From: Calothrix sp. NIES-4105
GTDB taxonomy: Bacteria > Cyanobacteriota > Cyanobacteriia > Cyanobacteriales > Nostocaceae
DNA length: 64,000 nucleotides
Direction: 5' to 3'
Assembly (NCBI RefSeq): GCF_002368415.1
Contig: NZ_AP018290.1
Location: forward strand, 7,059,717 to 7,123,716
Shown: piece after piece, positions 31,756 to 40,822 of the stretch
Numbering within the stretch: the first letter of the stretch is position 1
Layout: each line of letters starts with the position of its first letter
Made by a program: the position numbers and the translations under genes
The notes under the pieces: model-generated
Told to the model about the DNA's origin: nothing
The model's database searches: none
The model's input: only the letters and a program-made list of their open reading frames with translations

Positions 31756-33375
31756 GTGCGCTGTATAACGACAATTGCAGCTTTGCGCTGCTATTTAGAG
31801 AAATGCGGCTTAGAACAAGATGATTTGAAACAAGGTGATTTGAACTTGCTCTCTCCGCTACAATTTGAAGTAACTACTTTGCATCAAACAGCTGTTGGTT
31901 TGGTGCCGACGATGGGAGCTTTACATCAAGGGCATCTAAGTTTAATTAAGCGGGCGCGATTAGAAAATGCCACTGTAATAGTAAGCATTTTCGTTAACCC
32001 CTTACAATTTGGTCCAAAAGAAGATTACCAGCAATATCCTCGGACATTAGACCAAGACCGAGAATTATGTGAGGAGGCAGGAGTTGACGTAATTTTTGCA
32101 CCAACTCCGGAACAGATGGGAATAACCGAGAAGTATATACAAGAATCAATAATTACACAGGTTATCCCTCCATCTGCTATGATATCTGGCTTGTGTGGTC
32201 GTTCCCGGCTTGGTCACTTTCAGGGTGTGACAACAATTGTTACCAAACTTTTTAATTTGGTAAAGCCCGACCGAGCTTATTTCGGTCAAAAAGACGGTCA
32301 ACAGTTAGCTGTTATTAAAAAGCTGGTTATAGACCTGAACTTGCCGATTGAGATTGTTGCTTGTCCTACGGTACGAGAAGCATCTGGGCTGGCTCGGAGT
32401 TCGCGCAACAAATATTTGAGCGAACCGGAAAAAGAACAGGCTGCTATTTTATACCAAAGTTTACAGCTAGCTCAAACAGCATTTAAAGCAGGAAATCGCA
32501 ACGCCAACGAATTAATTGCTCTAGTTGAGCAATGTTTGGCAAGGGTTAACCCTGTAATAGTGGAATATGTTGAATTGGTTGAACCGACTACTTTAATGCC
32601 ATTGGAATTTATTCAGGAGGAAGGAATGCTCGCGATCGCTGCTCGTCTTGGTTCTACACGCTTAATCGACAACACGATACTACGCGATCGCAAACCGATT
32701 ATCGCTATCGATGGTCCTGCCGGCGCTGGAAAATCGACTGTTGCTCGTGCTGTGGCAGCTAATCTCGGTTTAATTTATTTAGATACAGGTGCTATGTATC
32801 GAGCAGTTACATGGTTAGTTATTCAGTCAGGTATTTCTATTGACTCGGAGTGTGCTATTGCTGAGTTGGTTAGTCAGTGCGTTATTGAACTGGCGCCCCC
32901 GCAAAATCTAAATTCTCCAGTTCAGGTGTACATCAATAATCATGACGTTACCCAAAAAATTAGAACACCTGAAGTAACTGAGAACGTATCAGCAATTGCT
33001 GCACAAACTGCCGTTAGGGAAGCACTAGTTAAACAGCAGCAAGTTTGGGGCAAAAAAGGTGGCTTAGTCGCTGAAGGTCGCGATATCGGTACTCAAGTTT
33101 TCCCCGATGCTGAAGTCAAAATTTACTTAACTGCATCCGTAGAAGAACGCGCGCGTCGGCGCCTTTCTGACTTTCAAAAGCAAGGTTTACCGCAAATAAA
33201 CTTAGAGCAACTGGAAAAAGACATCGCCCTTCGCGACACAAAAGACAGTACTCGTAAAATTTCTCCATTGCGGAAAGCACCTGATGCCGTCGAAATTCAA
33301 ACCGATGGTTTGGACATAAACGATGTCACAGCGAAAATCGTTGATTACTATGAGCAGCGCTTATCGCACCAGTAA
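31756..33375 (+). CDS. panC/cmk: Bifunctional pantoate-beta-alanine ligase / cytidylate kinase
   Basis: The 539-residue fusion is typical of cyanobacteria. The PanC half (about 1-300) has VGLVPTMGALHQGHLSLIKR, VSIFVNPLQFGPKEDY, RLGHFQGVTTIVTKLFNLV, AYFGQKDGQQLAVI and the KMSKS-like ASGLARSSRNKYLS. The Cmk half (about 312-539) has IAIDGPAGAGKSTVARAVA (P-loop), YLDTGAMYRAVTWL, VAEGRDIGTQVFPDAEVKIY and RDTKDSTRKISPL. It makes pantothenate and phosphorylates CMP/dCMP. The start is a GTG. Two classical HIP1 octamers GCGATCGC lie near the junction (about 32634 and 32683). Few GGCGCC sites are in the PanC half. Confidence 0.95.
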   Translation: MRCITTIAALRCYLEKCGLEQDDLKQGDLNLLSPLQFEVTTLHQTAVGLVPTMGALHQGHLSLIKRARLENATVIVSIFVNPLQFGPKEDYQQYPRTLDQDRELCEEAGVDVIFAPTPEQMGITEKYIQESIITQVIPPSAMISGLCGRSRLGHFQGVTTIVTKLFNLVKPDRAYFGQKDGQQLAVIKKLVIDLNLPIEIVACPTVREASGLARSSRNKYLSEPEKEQAAILYQSLQLAQTAFKAGNRNANELIALVEQCLARVNPVIVEYVELVEPTTLMPLEFIQEEGMLAIAARLGSTRLIDNTILRDRKPIIAIDGPAGAGKSTVARAVAANLGLIYLDTGAMYRAVTWLVIQSGISIDSECAIAELVSQCVIELAPPQNLNSPVQVYINNHDVTQKIRTPEVTENVSAIAAQTAVREALVKQQQVWGKKGGLVAEGRDIGTQVFPDAEVKIYLTASVEERARRRLSDFQKQGLPQINLEQLEKDIALRDTKDSTRKISPLRKAPDAVEIQTDGLDINDVTAKIVDYYEQRLSHQ

Positions 33376-33774
33376 TTATTCTAATTACAGGAGAAGCTAA
33401 TTGCCGAATGATTAATACACTGGTGGGTTAGTTAATTCTGGCTCACCATATATAAACATTTATATAGTTATTTTATGTATTCCGCTTTTCATAGTACAAT
33501 CAAACCATAACTCGATTTCATAGTACTATAGTATTGTATTGATGAAGAATATTTAATATAAAAGCCTTTGATGTTAAAACGGCACAAAGTTGACACCCTT
33601 TGACCAATCAAAGTGGTAAAAAGGTTATTATCATCCAATACGTAAGTGTAATTGCATTTTCTTGATGGGGCATCTCAAATGTGGAGCAAAAACAAACAGC
33701 CCTAGTATCTGAGGCGCCTAAAATATCAACATAAAATGCACAGCCCAAACTCCTATTGACAAAAGCTCTTAAAG
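33376..33774. other. Intergenic region before the DUF5895 gene
   Basis: This 399-base gap has AT-rich sequence with three CATAGTAC-type direct repeats (about 33486-33530) and a GAGGCGCCTA site (about 33712). No ORF or hairpin is convincing. It should contain the promoter of the gene at 33775. Confidence 0.4.
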
Positions 33775-34659
33775 ATGAAAGCTTCAGCAAAATTCGACTT
33801 TGAAGACGAGAAGTTCAATGCACCACCGTCTCAGGTCATTCCTTGGTGCCAAATGTTAAATCCACGCTACGGCACTGATGGTATGCAAGCCTATGGGTTA
33901 GCGGTAAAGCTTGATAATGCCCAAGCTGTAGGCTTTGAACCTGACTCAAACTGGCAGCAAATTAAGCATGAATTTACTTCTGGAGTCGAAACGGTGTATC
34001 TAACCACAACTCCAAAAATAGTGATAGTGCGTCGTGGACCGCTGTCGGTTAAAGACCGAGAAACTGGAAACAAGCTTGGCACACTTCGCGATAATTATGA
34101 TGCATTTTTAGCAGACAAACTCAAATTTAAAACCTTTACCCGCTACCTTGTTTTTTTAGTTGGTGAAAATAAAAAGTTTTTACACGAAACGCCTTTACAA
34201 TTAACACTTCACGGCGCCGCTGGAGCAAGCTTTAGTAAAACTTACTGTGAATATCAACAGGGAAGACCATCAGGTGGATTTGTAGTTGAACTTGAACGTT
34301 CGTATGCGTCTTATCGCAAACAGCCTTTTACTCCCAAAGGAGTTTTATTTCACGCTCACGGCATTTTTTGTCCAATTATTGACTGCGAAGAAAGAGGAAT
34401 TCAACCGAATACAGTTTTAGTTTCTTCGACAGTAGATTATAAACATCCCACAGTTTCCAATTTAACGCAATTTCTAATCGCCTCCGATTCTCCCGAATCT
34501 CAAATTATTCATAAAACATTTGAAGAGTACAAAGAATTTGGGAAAGAACAAGTTCGCTCGCCGGAAAAAGAGAATAATAACAGAATGGCAATGGCAGGAG
34601 TTGCAAGTTCTTCTTACGTCTATGCTGATGATGATGAATTTGGGTATCCTCCTTATTAA
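33775..34659 (+). CDS. DUF5895-like protein, function unknown
   Basis: The 294-residue soluble protein starts MKASAKFDFEDEKFNAPPSQ and continues VIPWCQMLNPRYGTDGMQAY. This opening is characteristic of a cyanobacterial family (DUF5895). Other visible segments are LTTTPKIVIVRRGPLSVKDR, RDNYDAFLADKLKFKTFTRY, CEYQQGRPSGGFVVELERSY and an acidic tyrosine-rich tail (SYVYADDDEFGYPPY). There is no signal peptide, membrane helix or catalytic motif that I can name. It is followed by a MITE-like element and the convergent PIN gene. The family is often on plasmids or accessory regions; the role is unknown. Confidence 0.72.
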   Translation: MKASAKFDFEDEKFNAPPSQVIPWCQMLNPRYGTDGMQAYGLAVKLDNAQAVGFEPDSNWQQIKHEFTSGVETVYLTTTPKIVIVRRGPLSVKDRETGNKLGTLRDNYDAFLADKLKFKTFTRYLVFLVGENKKFLHETPLQLTLHGAAGASFSKTYCEYQQGRPSGGFVVELERSYASYRKQPFTPKGVLFHAHGIFCPIIDCEERGIQPNTVLVSSTVDYKHPTVSNLTQFLIASDSPESQIIHKTFEEYKEFGKEQVRSPEKENNNRMAMAGVASSSYVYADDDEFGYPPY

Positions 34660-34754
34660 AATTAGAAGTTAATCCCCCCAACCCCCCGCTCCGGAAGGGG
34701 GCTTTAAAACCCTCTTTCCCGCCCTTAATAAGGAAGCTAAAATCCCCTCTTGTT

Positions 34755-34950
34755 CCCCCCTTATTAAGGCTACGGTGTACACACATCTTTATAACCCTTC
34801 TTATATTCCCTCCTTTGTGCCCTTTGTGACCTTTGTGGTTTATGTTTTTAAGGAACCACAAAGACACGCTCGGACACAAAGAAAGAGAAGAAAGGGAAGA
34901 AAATTAACTTTCAAAAACTTATGTGTACACCGTAGCCTTATTAAGGGGGG
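34755..34950. mobile_element. MITE-like element with 29-bp perfect terminal inverted repeats, copy 1
   Basis: The left end CCCCCCTTATTAAGGCTACG...TGTACACA (34755-34783) is the exact reverse complement of the right end (34922-34950). The 196-bp element has an interior with CCTTTGTGCCCTTTGTGACCTTTGTGG units. There is no ORF. A diverged copy, in the opposite orientation, is at 53576-53752. The right end supplies the last codons of the PIN gene. Confidence 0.85.
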
Positions 34951-35546
34951 GTAGGGGGGATAAAATTGTTTGTTACATCCGTGGTTAGTAATCCATGTTG
35001 TAAAAGTAATAATTTAGGATTTGCGGTCAAAATTGTTAAATTAGTACCGCTAAAATCCGCGTCATGCGTAACTAATTTTAAATTATTTACTCTACATAAT
35101 TCTGCTAAAACTTGGTCATTAAAATCAGCTTCTCCACCCGCATATTCAGTTAATATTGAGACAATTTCTGCTGACTCAAAGCGGATTTTAGCTGGTTCTG
35201 ATTTTTCGAGAATTTTACGCGCACGTCGAGCAATTTGTTCAGCAACAGGTTTAAAACTAGAACTGTTACGAAATAATTTAAAATCACCCGGTTTTAATTC
35301 GGATGGCAGCTTATTATAAAAGAATCTTGCGTAAGCATTTATAAATTCTGAGAGTACTAGCGCATCTAGAACAATTTGACAGCCGGCGCCACGAATTCGT
35401 CGTAAAGCAGAAGTATAAGCGTATCTATACTGCGACGAGATGTGACTCGGAGGGCCATATATATACATCCAAATATTCGCGTCAAACAGTACCCCATCAT
35501 GGGATTTAAAATGATATGTATCAATGGGGTACACTTGTTTGGTCAT
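34941..35546 (-). CDS. PIN domain protein (putative ribonuclease)
   Basis: The 201-residue protein has a PIN-like acidic set: Asp22 (VLFDANIWMYIY), Glu67 (LVLSEFINAYARFF), Asp141/Asp144 (EADFNDQVLAELCR) and Asp162/Asp164 (LKLVTHDADFSGTNL). This is the four-acid metal centre of PIN nucleases, including VapC toxins. The family is usually about 130 residues; this one has an extra central helical part (about 70-120). Its ATG overlaps the stop of the DUF4325 gene by 4 bases (ATGA), so they are translationally coupled. The C-terminal FIPPTPP is encoded by a repeat element and is probably not native. Confidence 0.8.
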   Translation of the reverse strand: MTKQVYPIDTYHFKSHDGVLFDANIWMYIYGPPSHISSQYRYAYTSALRRIRGAGCQIVLDALVLSEFINAYARFFYNKLPSELKPGDFKLFRNSSSFKPVAEQIARRARKILEKSEPAKIRFESAEIVSILTEYAGGEADFNDQVLAELCRVNNLKLVTHDADFSGTNLTILTANPKLLLLQHGLLTTDVTNNFIPPTPP

Positions 35547-35932
35547 ATTGCATCTTCACCCATAGCTTGAATAATCGCATTTTTAAATTGCTGCGGATTA
35601 TTAAGGTAATCTTTCACATCTTGGATGACACATTCAAGGTCTGCTGCATCATCAGGATCGATGTCGGTAAAAGTTAAGTTGCTTTCTATGTGTTCGGAAG
35701 AGAAGTTAGTATATAAACGACTAAAAGTTTCAGCCAAAAATGCTGAGGTAATATCTTCGCCACCTCTAAAGGAGAGGTGAACCTTTTTACCCGCTTTTAA
35801 AGCTAGGGCTACGTGATCGTAAACCCGCTTTCCGTCTTCACACACTATACAGAATCTATCTCCGAGGATGTCAGTTACGCAAATCGTAACTGTACTTTCG
35901 TTTTGAATAGGCAAGGATATGAAGCGATTCAT
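35543..35932 (-). CDS. STAS-like DUF4325 protein
   Basis: The 129-residue protein has ILGDRFCIVCEDGKRVYDHV, ALALKAGKKVHLSFRGGEDI and SAFLAETFSRLYTNF, the pattern of DUF4325 (STAS-like; FL-AF-LY signature). This is followed by an acidic tail (DIDPDDAADLECVIQDVK). It is the first gene of a two-gene unit with the PIN protein. STAS-like proteins mediate protein-protein interaction, so it may be the regulator or antitoxin of the pair; this is inference. The ATG at 35932 is the only good start, but the frame is open upstream almost to the cinA stop (IELELDIENGITRFK), so the 5' end may have been trimmed. Confidence 0.72.
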   Translation of the reverse strand: MNRFISLPIQNESTVTICVTDILGDRFCIVCEDGKRVYDHVALALKAGKKVHLSFRGGEDITSAFLAETFSRLYTNFSSEHIESNLTFTDIDPDDAADLECVIQDVKDYLNNPQQFKNAIIQAMGEDAI

Positions 35933-36026
35933 CTTGAAACGGGTGATACCATTTTCAATATCTAATTCTAACTCTATATGCGCTTTAATGCAGGCACATA
36001 CAATACAACATTGTGAAATAATAATA

Positions 36027-37277
36027 TTATTGAGCCAGCAATTTACGGCGTAGTAAGTCTAATGCTGTACAAGCACTAACATGACGAATTAAACTACGTC
36101 CACGTGTGGCGCCAAATTGGTTCTCAAAACTTTGGACTTCTCCATTTGGTGCCGCAAGTCCTATATAAACTAACCCGACTGGTTTTGTCTCAGTGTGTCC
36201 TGTTGGCCCAGCAATACCTGTTATACTTATTCCCCAACTTGTCCCTAAACGGTTTTTAACGCCAACTGCCATTTGTTCGGCTACAATTGGGCTGACTGCA
36301 CCGTACTTATCTAAATCTTCACGCTTAACCCCTAGTAAATTAATTTTTGCCGAGTTGTCGTATGATATTACGCCACCCCAAAAATAATCAGAACTTCCCG
36401 ACATTTCTGTGAGCATTTGTCCTAACATTCCACCGGTACAAGATTCTGCAACGGAGACGGTATCGTTTCTAGTTCGTAGTAACTCACCGACTACAGAAGC
36501 CAGCGTATCATCATCGGCGCCGTAATAATCAAGTCCAGCGATTTCTCTAAGTTGTTTTTCTACAGGGGAAATAATTTCAATAGCAGCAGCATTCGATTCG
36601 GCTTTTGCTGCTACTCTTAATTTGACTTCACCTTTCGAGGCATATGGCGCCACTGTTGGGTTAGGTAAATTGAGATAAGAACTAACTTTTTCGGCTAATG
36701 CTGATTCTGCAACACCCCAAAATCTTAACATTCGACTGTAAATAATTTCTTTACCCCAACCTTGAGTTTTGAGGTATGGTACAGCAGTTTCTCGCCACAT
36801 TCGCTGCATTTCATACGGAACACCAGGAAAAGTCAGAATGTGAACACCTGGTTTGGGTTGCCATATAATACCAGGTGCCGTTCCTGTTGGGTTAGGTAAA
36901 ATATCGGCACCAGTAGGAATTAAAGCTTGCTTACGGTTACTGGGTGTCATTACCCGATTACGAGCAGCATATTTATTCGTGATGTCAGAAATTATATCAG
37001 CCCGTTCAATTAGTGGGGCGCCAAAATAATGTGCAATTGTCTCGCACGTCAAATCATCAGGTGTAGGTCCTAAACCACCTGTAAATATTAAAATTTGCGA
37101 ACGAGAACAGGCAATTTCAATTGCACTAAGCAAACGTTCAGTATTATCACCGACGACAGTTTGATAATAATGAGGAATGCCAAGTGTTGCTAGTTCTTGA
37201 GCAATAAATTGAGAATTACTATTAAGAATATCACCTAGTAATAGCTCAGTACCAACACAAATAATTTCTGCACTCAT
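36027..37277 (-). CDS. cinA: CinA family protein (competence/damage-inducible, NMN amidase type)
   Basis: The 416-residue protein has the N-terminal MoaB/CinA domain (MSAEIICVGTELLLGDILNS, FTGGLGPTPDDLTCETIAHY, GTAPGIIWQPKPGVHILTFP). The C-terminal nicotinamide-nucleotide amidase domain (about 260-416) has VSVAESCTGGMLGQMLTEMS, GVISYDNSAKINLLGV, GISITGIAGPTGHTETKPVG and LVYIGLA. It recycles NMN in pyridine nucleotide metabolism; in cyanobacteria it is not tightly tied to competence. It is monocistronic and flanked by repeat hairpins upstream. Confidence 0.93.
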   Translation of the reverse strand: MSAEIICVGTELLLGDILNSNSQFIAQELATLGIPHYYQTVVGDNTERLLSAIEIACSRSQILIFTGGLGPTPDDLTCETIAHYFGAPLIERADIISDITNKYAARNRVMTPSNRKQALIPTGADILPNPTGTAPGIIWQPKPGVHILTFPGVPYEMQRMWRETAVPYLKTQGWGKEIIYSRMLRFWGVAESALAEKVSSYLNLPNPTVAPYASKGEVKLRVAAKAESNAAAIEIISPVEKQLREIAGLDYYGADDDTLASVVGELLRTRNDTVSVAESCTGGMLGQMLTEMSGSSDYFWGGVISYDNSAKINLLGVKREDLDKYGAVSPIVAEQMAVGVKNRLGTSWGISITGIAGPTGHTETKPVGLVYIGLAAPNGEVQSFENQFGATRGRSLIRHVSACTALDLLRRKLLAQ

Positions 37278-37613
37278 TTGATTAAGTAGGGTGTGTGACG
37301 CTGCTAGAAAACTTAGACTTTATTGTAAGATTGTCAGCAGCGTCACGCACCTTACTCACGAGAAATTTTTATTTATAATTTTTGATTCTTAACTCCTGGT
37401 GTTGGTGCGTGAAGGCTACCAGATTACTCGCTTCGTTGTGAGAGTGTTAATGACCTTCACGCACCCTACTAACGAATGGCACTTACTTAACGATTTATGG
37501 TGCGGTCCGCGCACTTTAATTTTTCGTTACACTGCTTGACTGTAATGGCGCCGATCGCACCCTACCCAATTTTGTGTTGGCGCTGATTAAGCTTAAGTAA
37601 GCAACATTCCACC
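37278..37613. repeat. Cluster of three GTGCGTGA-type stem-loops
   Basis: Three successive inverted repeats end in CACC(C/T)TAC: TAGGGTGTGTGACGCTGCT...AGCAGCGTCACGCACC (about 37287-37353), GGTGCGTGAAGG...CCTTCACGCACC (about 37405-37466), and GGTGCGGTCCGCGC with a right end GCGATCGCACCCTAC-like (about 37499-37564). They fill the whole gap between cinA and the transferase gene. Confidence 0.7.
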
Positions 37614-38666
37614 CTACTCACTCCTAACTTTCGATCTTCTCCAGACTTTCCAAGAAGTATAACTGAGTAACGATGTTGCAGCACAGGCAAAAACGGCGCC
37701 ACTGGGAATTCCAATAATTGCCATTGCCAAACTACCAACCCACAATGTTAGGGAGTAAATAAATAAAACTGCCCATCGATGGGATAGTCCAGCGTTGAGT
37801 AAGCGATGGTGTAAATGACGTTTGTCGGCGCTAAAAGGTGATTTGCGCATGAGTAAACGCGCGAGAATTACGGCGGACATATCAAAAATGGGTACAGCTA
37901 GAATTACATACGGTAACAACACTGCAGTTACAGCAGGAATTTTGACTAGACCAATAATACTAACGGCTGCAAGAGTAAAACCCATGAAATATGAGCCACC
38001 GTCGCCCATAAAAATCTGAGCAGGATTAAAATTATATCTTAAAAACCCTAGTGAAGCTCCAGCTAGTGCAGCAGCAATCAATGCAGCAGCAGGTTGCTTC
38101 ATATATAACGAAACAACAAGTAGTACAACAGCGGCTATTCCCGATACACCTGCTGCTAGTCCATCTAATCCATCAATCCAGTTAATCGCGTTTACCATCC
38201 CTGTTAACCAAATTACCGTGATTGGTAAACTTAGCCACCCAAGCTGGACAATACCAAACATCGGAATCGTAACAAAATCTATACTTACGCCTGCTTTCCA
38301 GACACCTGCTGCTACAATTACTTGTAATACTAAACGTAAAAATGCTGACAAATTTAATAAATCATCTGCAAACCCAATTGAGAAAAAGCCTATTCCTCCT
38401 AAAATCACACCAATAACTTGCCATTCTTTGTCAGGAGGTAAATTTCCAAATCCACCTAACCACCATACAAGGATTAATGACATCATCGCGCCTACGAAGA
38501 TGCTCACACCTCCGAGACGTACCATTGGACGCTGATGAACTTTTCGTTCTCCAGGCTTATCAAGTCTTCCGCTTTTTATACCTATATTTCTAACATCTGG
38601 TATAGTCCAAAGAACAACCACTGCAGCAACAAGAAAAGCAATCAGATGATATATCTGGGCAAGCAT
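37614..38666 (-). CDS. WecA/MraY-like polyprenyl-phosphate sugar-1-phosphate transferase
   Basis: The 350-residue protein has about ten or eleven membrane helices and family motifs: DKPGERKVHQRPMVRLGGVS, IGFADDLLNLSAFLRLVLQV (DD), MVNAINWIDGLDGLAAGVSG (NxxxxxDGLDGL), FNPAQIFMGDGGSYFMGFTL (GDGGS) and SADKRHLHHRLLNAGLSHR (HHR). The enzyme transfers a sugar-1-phosphate (commonly GlcNAc-1-P) from UDP-sugar to undecaprenyl phosphate, the first step of cell-surface glycan synthesis. The HHR loop and length fit the WecA/TagO branch rather than MraY. Exopolysaccharide-type glycosyltransferases lie at 41-44 kb, though not adjacent. Confidence 0.9.
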   Translation of the reverse strand: MLAQIYHLIAFLVAAVVVLWTIPDVRNIGIKSGRLDKPGERKVHQRPMVRLGGVSIFVGAMMSLILVWWLGGFGNLPPDKEWQVIGVILGGIGFFSIGFADDLLNLSAFLRLVLQVIVAAGVWKAGVSIDFVTIPMFGIVQLGWLSLPITVIWLTGMVNAINWIDGLDGLAAGVSGIAAVVLLVVSLYMKQPAAALIAAALAGASLGFLRYNFNPAQIFMGDGGSYFMGFTLAAVSIIGLVKIPAVTAVLLPYVILAVPIFDMSAVILARLLMRKSPFSADKRHLHHRLLNAGLSHRWAVLFIYSLTLWVGSLAMAIIGIPSGAVFACAATSLLSYTSWKVWRRSKVRSE

Positions 38667-38856
38667 TAGTATATTTCACCTGTAATATATACAACGTAAA
38701 GCAATTGAATTTTATTCTAGATACCCTCTTAACTTTATATATACTATGTTTTAAAAGCTAATCAGTATTAAGTCTTTTTATCTAGGTAATTTTAATTTAA
38801 ACATTATAAAAACTTTATATATAAATGTAATTATTACAACAAAAACCAAAAAACCA

Positions 38857-38897
38857 ATTGTAGAGACAGAGACGCGATAAAATCGCGTCTCTACAAT
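38857..38897. repeat. GTAGAGACGCGAT palindromic repeat downstream of glyA
   Basis: ATTGTAGAGAC-AGAGAC-GCGAT, loop AAA, ATCGCGTCTCTACAAT: a perfect stem apart from a duplicated AGAGAC. It lies between two minus-strand genes, 6 bases after the glyA stop, and may terminate glyA. A related GTAGAGAC...GTCTCTAC pair is at about 45285-45311. Confidence 0.7.
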
Positions 38898-38902
38898 TTA
38901 CC

Positions 38903-40186
38903 CTATACTAAAGCAGGCACAGGGATTTGAATATGTGGGTATAGTGGGAAGCGTGCGCATAAATTAGCAACTCGGCGCCGACAATCATCAGCTACAGTAT
39001 TGGATGATGGATTAGTTAAACAGTCAGCAATAATATTTGCTATTTCAACAAATTCTGTTGTTCCCATTCCACGTGTAGTCATTGCTGGTGAACCTAATCG
39101 TAAACCACTAGTTACAAACGGTGACTCTGGGTCAAATGGGACAGTATTTTTGTTCGCAGTAATATTTACAGTACTAACAAGTTGGTCTGCTTGTTTTCCT
39201 GTCATGCCCACACTGCGTAAATCTACGAGCATTAAATGATTATCTGTACCATTGGAGACAATCTTTAACCCACGCTGTTGCAATTGGTTAGCCATCGCAC
39301 GAGCGTTTTCGATAACTTGGGCAGAATAAGTTTTAAATTCGGGTTTGAGAGCTTCGCCGAACGCGACAGCTTTACCAGCAATCACATGTTCTAATGGACC
39401 GCCTTGACTACCTGGGAAAACTGATTTATCAAGCTTTTTACCTAGTTCGGCATCGCGGGTCATGATTAAACCACCACGAGGTCCGCGTAAGGTTTTGTGA
39501 GTTGTTGTTGTAACAACATCGCAATAACTCACAGGGTTGGGGTGGTGTCCAGTTGCCACCAAGCCAGCGATATGAGCAATATCTGCCAGCAAGTAGGCGC
39601 CAACTTCATCCGCAATGCTGCGGAATTGTTCAAAGTCAATAATTCGTGAATATGCAGAATAACCGCAAATAATGAGCTTAGGACGCTCCCTAAGCGCCTG
39701 CTCACGGATGGAGTCGAAGTTAAGTTGCTCGGTTTGTTGGTCTACACCATAGTGGGATACTTGAAACCATTTACCTGACACGTTTACTGGTGAACCGTGA
39801 GTTAGGTGTCCACCGTGTGACAAGTCCATTCCCATGATTTTGTCACCAGGGGAGAGCAATGTTAAAAATACCGCAAAGTTTGCAGAGGCGCCAGAGTGAG
39901 GTTGAACGTTAGCATGTGCGGCGCCGAATAATTCTTTAACGCGGTCGATAGCTAGCTGTTCGATTTTATCAACATACTCACAGCCACCGTAGTAACGTTT
40001 GCCAGGTAAACCTTCAGCGTATTTGTTCGTTAGTACCGAACCTTGAGCAGCAAGTACCGCAGCCGAAGTAAAGTTCTCACTTGCGATTAATTCTAAATGG
40101 TCACGTTGACGTTGAAGTTCGTCACTAATTAACTCCGCAACCGCTGGGTCGGAAGTTGCAAGAAAATCAGAATTTGTCTTAGTCAT
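38903..40186 (-). CDS. glyA: Serine hydroxymethyltransferase
   Basis: The 427-residue fold-type I PLP enzyme is full length. It has [73 protein letters not shown], the PLP lysine in [19 protein letters not shown] and [20 protein letters not shown]. It interconverts serine and glycine, loading one-carbon units onto tetrahydrofolate. There is no glycine riboswitch or operon partner. A palindromic repeat follows the stop. Confidence 0.97.
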   Translation of the reverse strand: MTKTNSDFLATSDPAVAELISDELQRQRDHLELIASENFTSAAVLAAQGSVLTNKYAEGLPGKRYYGGCEYVDKIEQLAIDRVKELFGAAHANVQPHSGASANFAVFLTLLSPGDKIMGMDLSHGGHLTHGSPVNVSGKWFQVSHYGVDQQTEQLNFDSIREQALRERPKLIICGYSAYSRIIDFEQFRSIADEVGAYLLADIAHIAGLVATGHHPNPVSYCDVVTTTTHKTLRGPRGGLIMTRDAELGKKLDKSVFPGSQGGPLEHVIAGKAVAFGEALKPEFKTYSAQVIENARAMANQLQQRGLKIVSNGTDNHLMLVDLRSVGMTGKQADQLVSTVNITANKNTVPFDPESPFVTSGLRLGSPAMTTRGMGTTEFVEIANIIADCLTNPSSNTVADDCRRRVANLCARFPLYPHIQIPVPALV

Positions 40187-40621
40187 AGCCTAAAAATAGA
40201 GTATGTAGCTATTGTAAGCCTCAGAAGCCCTGTAAACTTCACAGCGATTCGTGGCTCCAACAATTGCGTAAACTATAATAACGTTCTTTTACATCGAAGT
40301 GTCTTTGCTTGCGTCGTAAAATCGCAAAAGCATTTAGTACGTAGTAGCGCTGTCTTCGCAAAAGGATTTATTAATTTCTGTATTACTTACGACAAAAAAG
40401 TTGGATTTTAAAAATATCCAACATAAAATACTATCAGAAATAATTTTTATCATAGAATTACAAACAGTAATTCATGTGTTATAACGAATACTACTAATTC
40501 TTACTGGGTAAGAATCAAAGATGTTTAGAGCAAAAATTTATTCTAGGTATAAACAGCGATTTTTAAGGTAGATGTGTCTAAGAGCGCGTATATTTACGAT
40601 ATTTTAAATAGGGGGGATGGG
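40187..40621. other. Intergenic region between glyA and the small Cys protein
   Basis: This 435-base gap shows an imperfect hairpin TGCTTGCG...CGCAAAAGCA (about 40308-40335), a CGTAGTAGCGCTGTCTTCGC piece (about 40340) related to the GTTCGTAGTAGCGC repeats, and a 7-bp stem GTTGGAT/ATCCAAC (40400-40422). No ORF. Confidence 0.45.
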
Positions 40622-40822
40622 ATGTTAGCAGCAATTTTGACAGAAAACCAAGTTCTTGCAACTGGACAAGTTTGTCAGTCATGTATGCTCGCGGATGCAA
40701 GCGGTCAACCACGTTGGCGTGAAGGACACTTGTACTGTGGTCGAGCTGTCGCTAAAGTTACAACAGAACAGCCCGAACAGTATCAATGTGTTATGGGGTT
40801 TCGCATCGTCAAAATCGAGTAA
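40622..40822 (+). CDS. Small conserved Cys-containing cyanobacterial protein (66 aa)
   Basis: The 66-residue protein reads MLAAILTENQVLATGQVCQS, CMLADASGQPRWREGHLYCG, then a tail with QPEQYQCVMGFRIVKIE. A CxxC pair plus two later cysteines could bind zinc or iron-sulfur. I know similar cyanobacterial proteins but no function. A very strong purine stretch (GGGGGGATGGG) precedes the ATG at 40622, which is why I prefer it over the upstream GTG at 40574. Monocistronic. Confidence 0.7.
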   Translation: MLAAILTENQVLATGQVCQSCMLADASGQPRWREGHLYCGRAVAKVTTEQPEQYQCVMGFRIVKIE

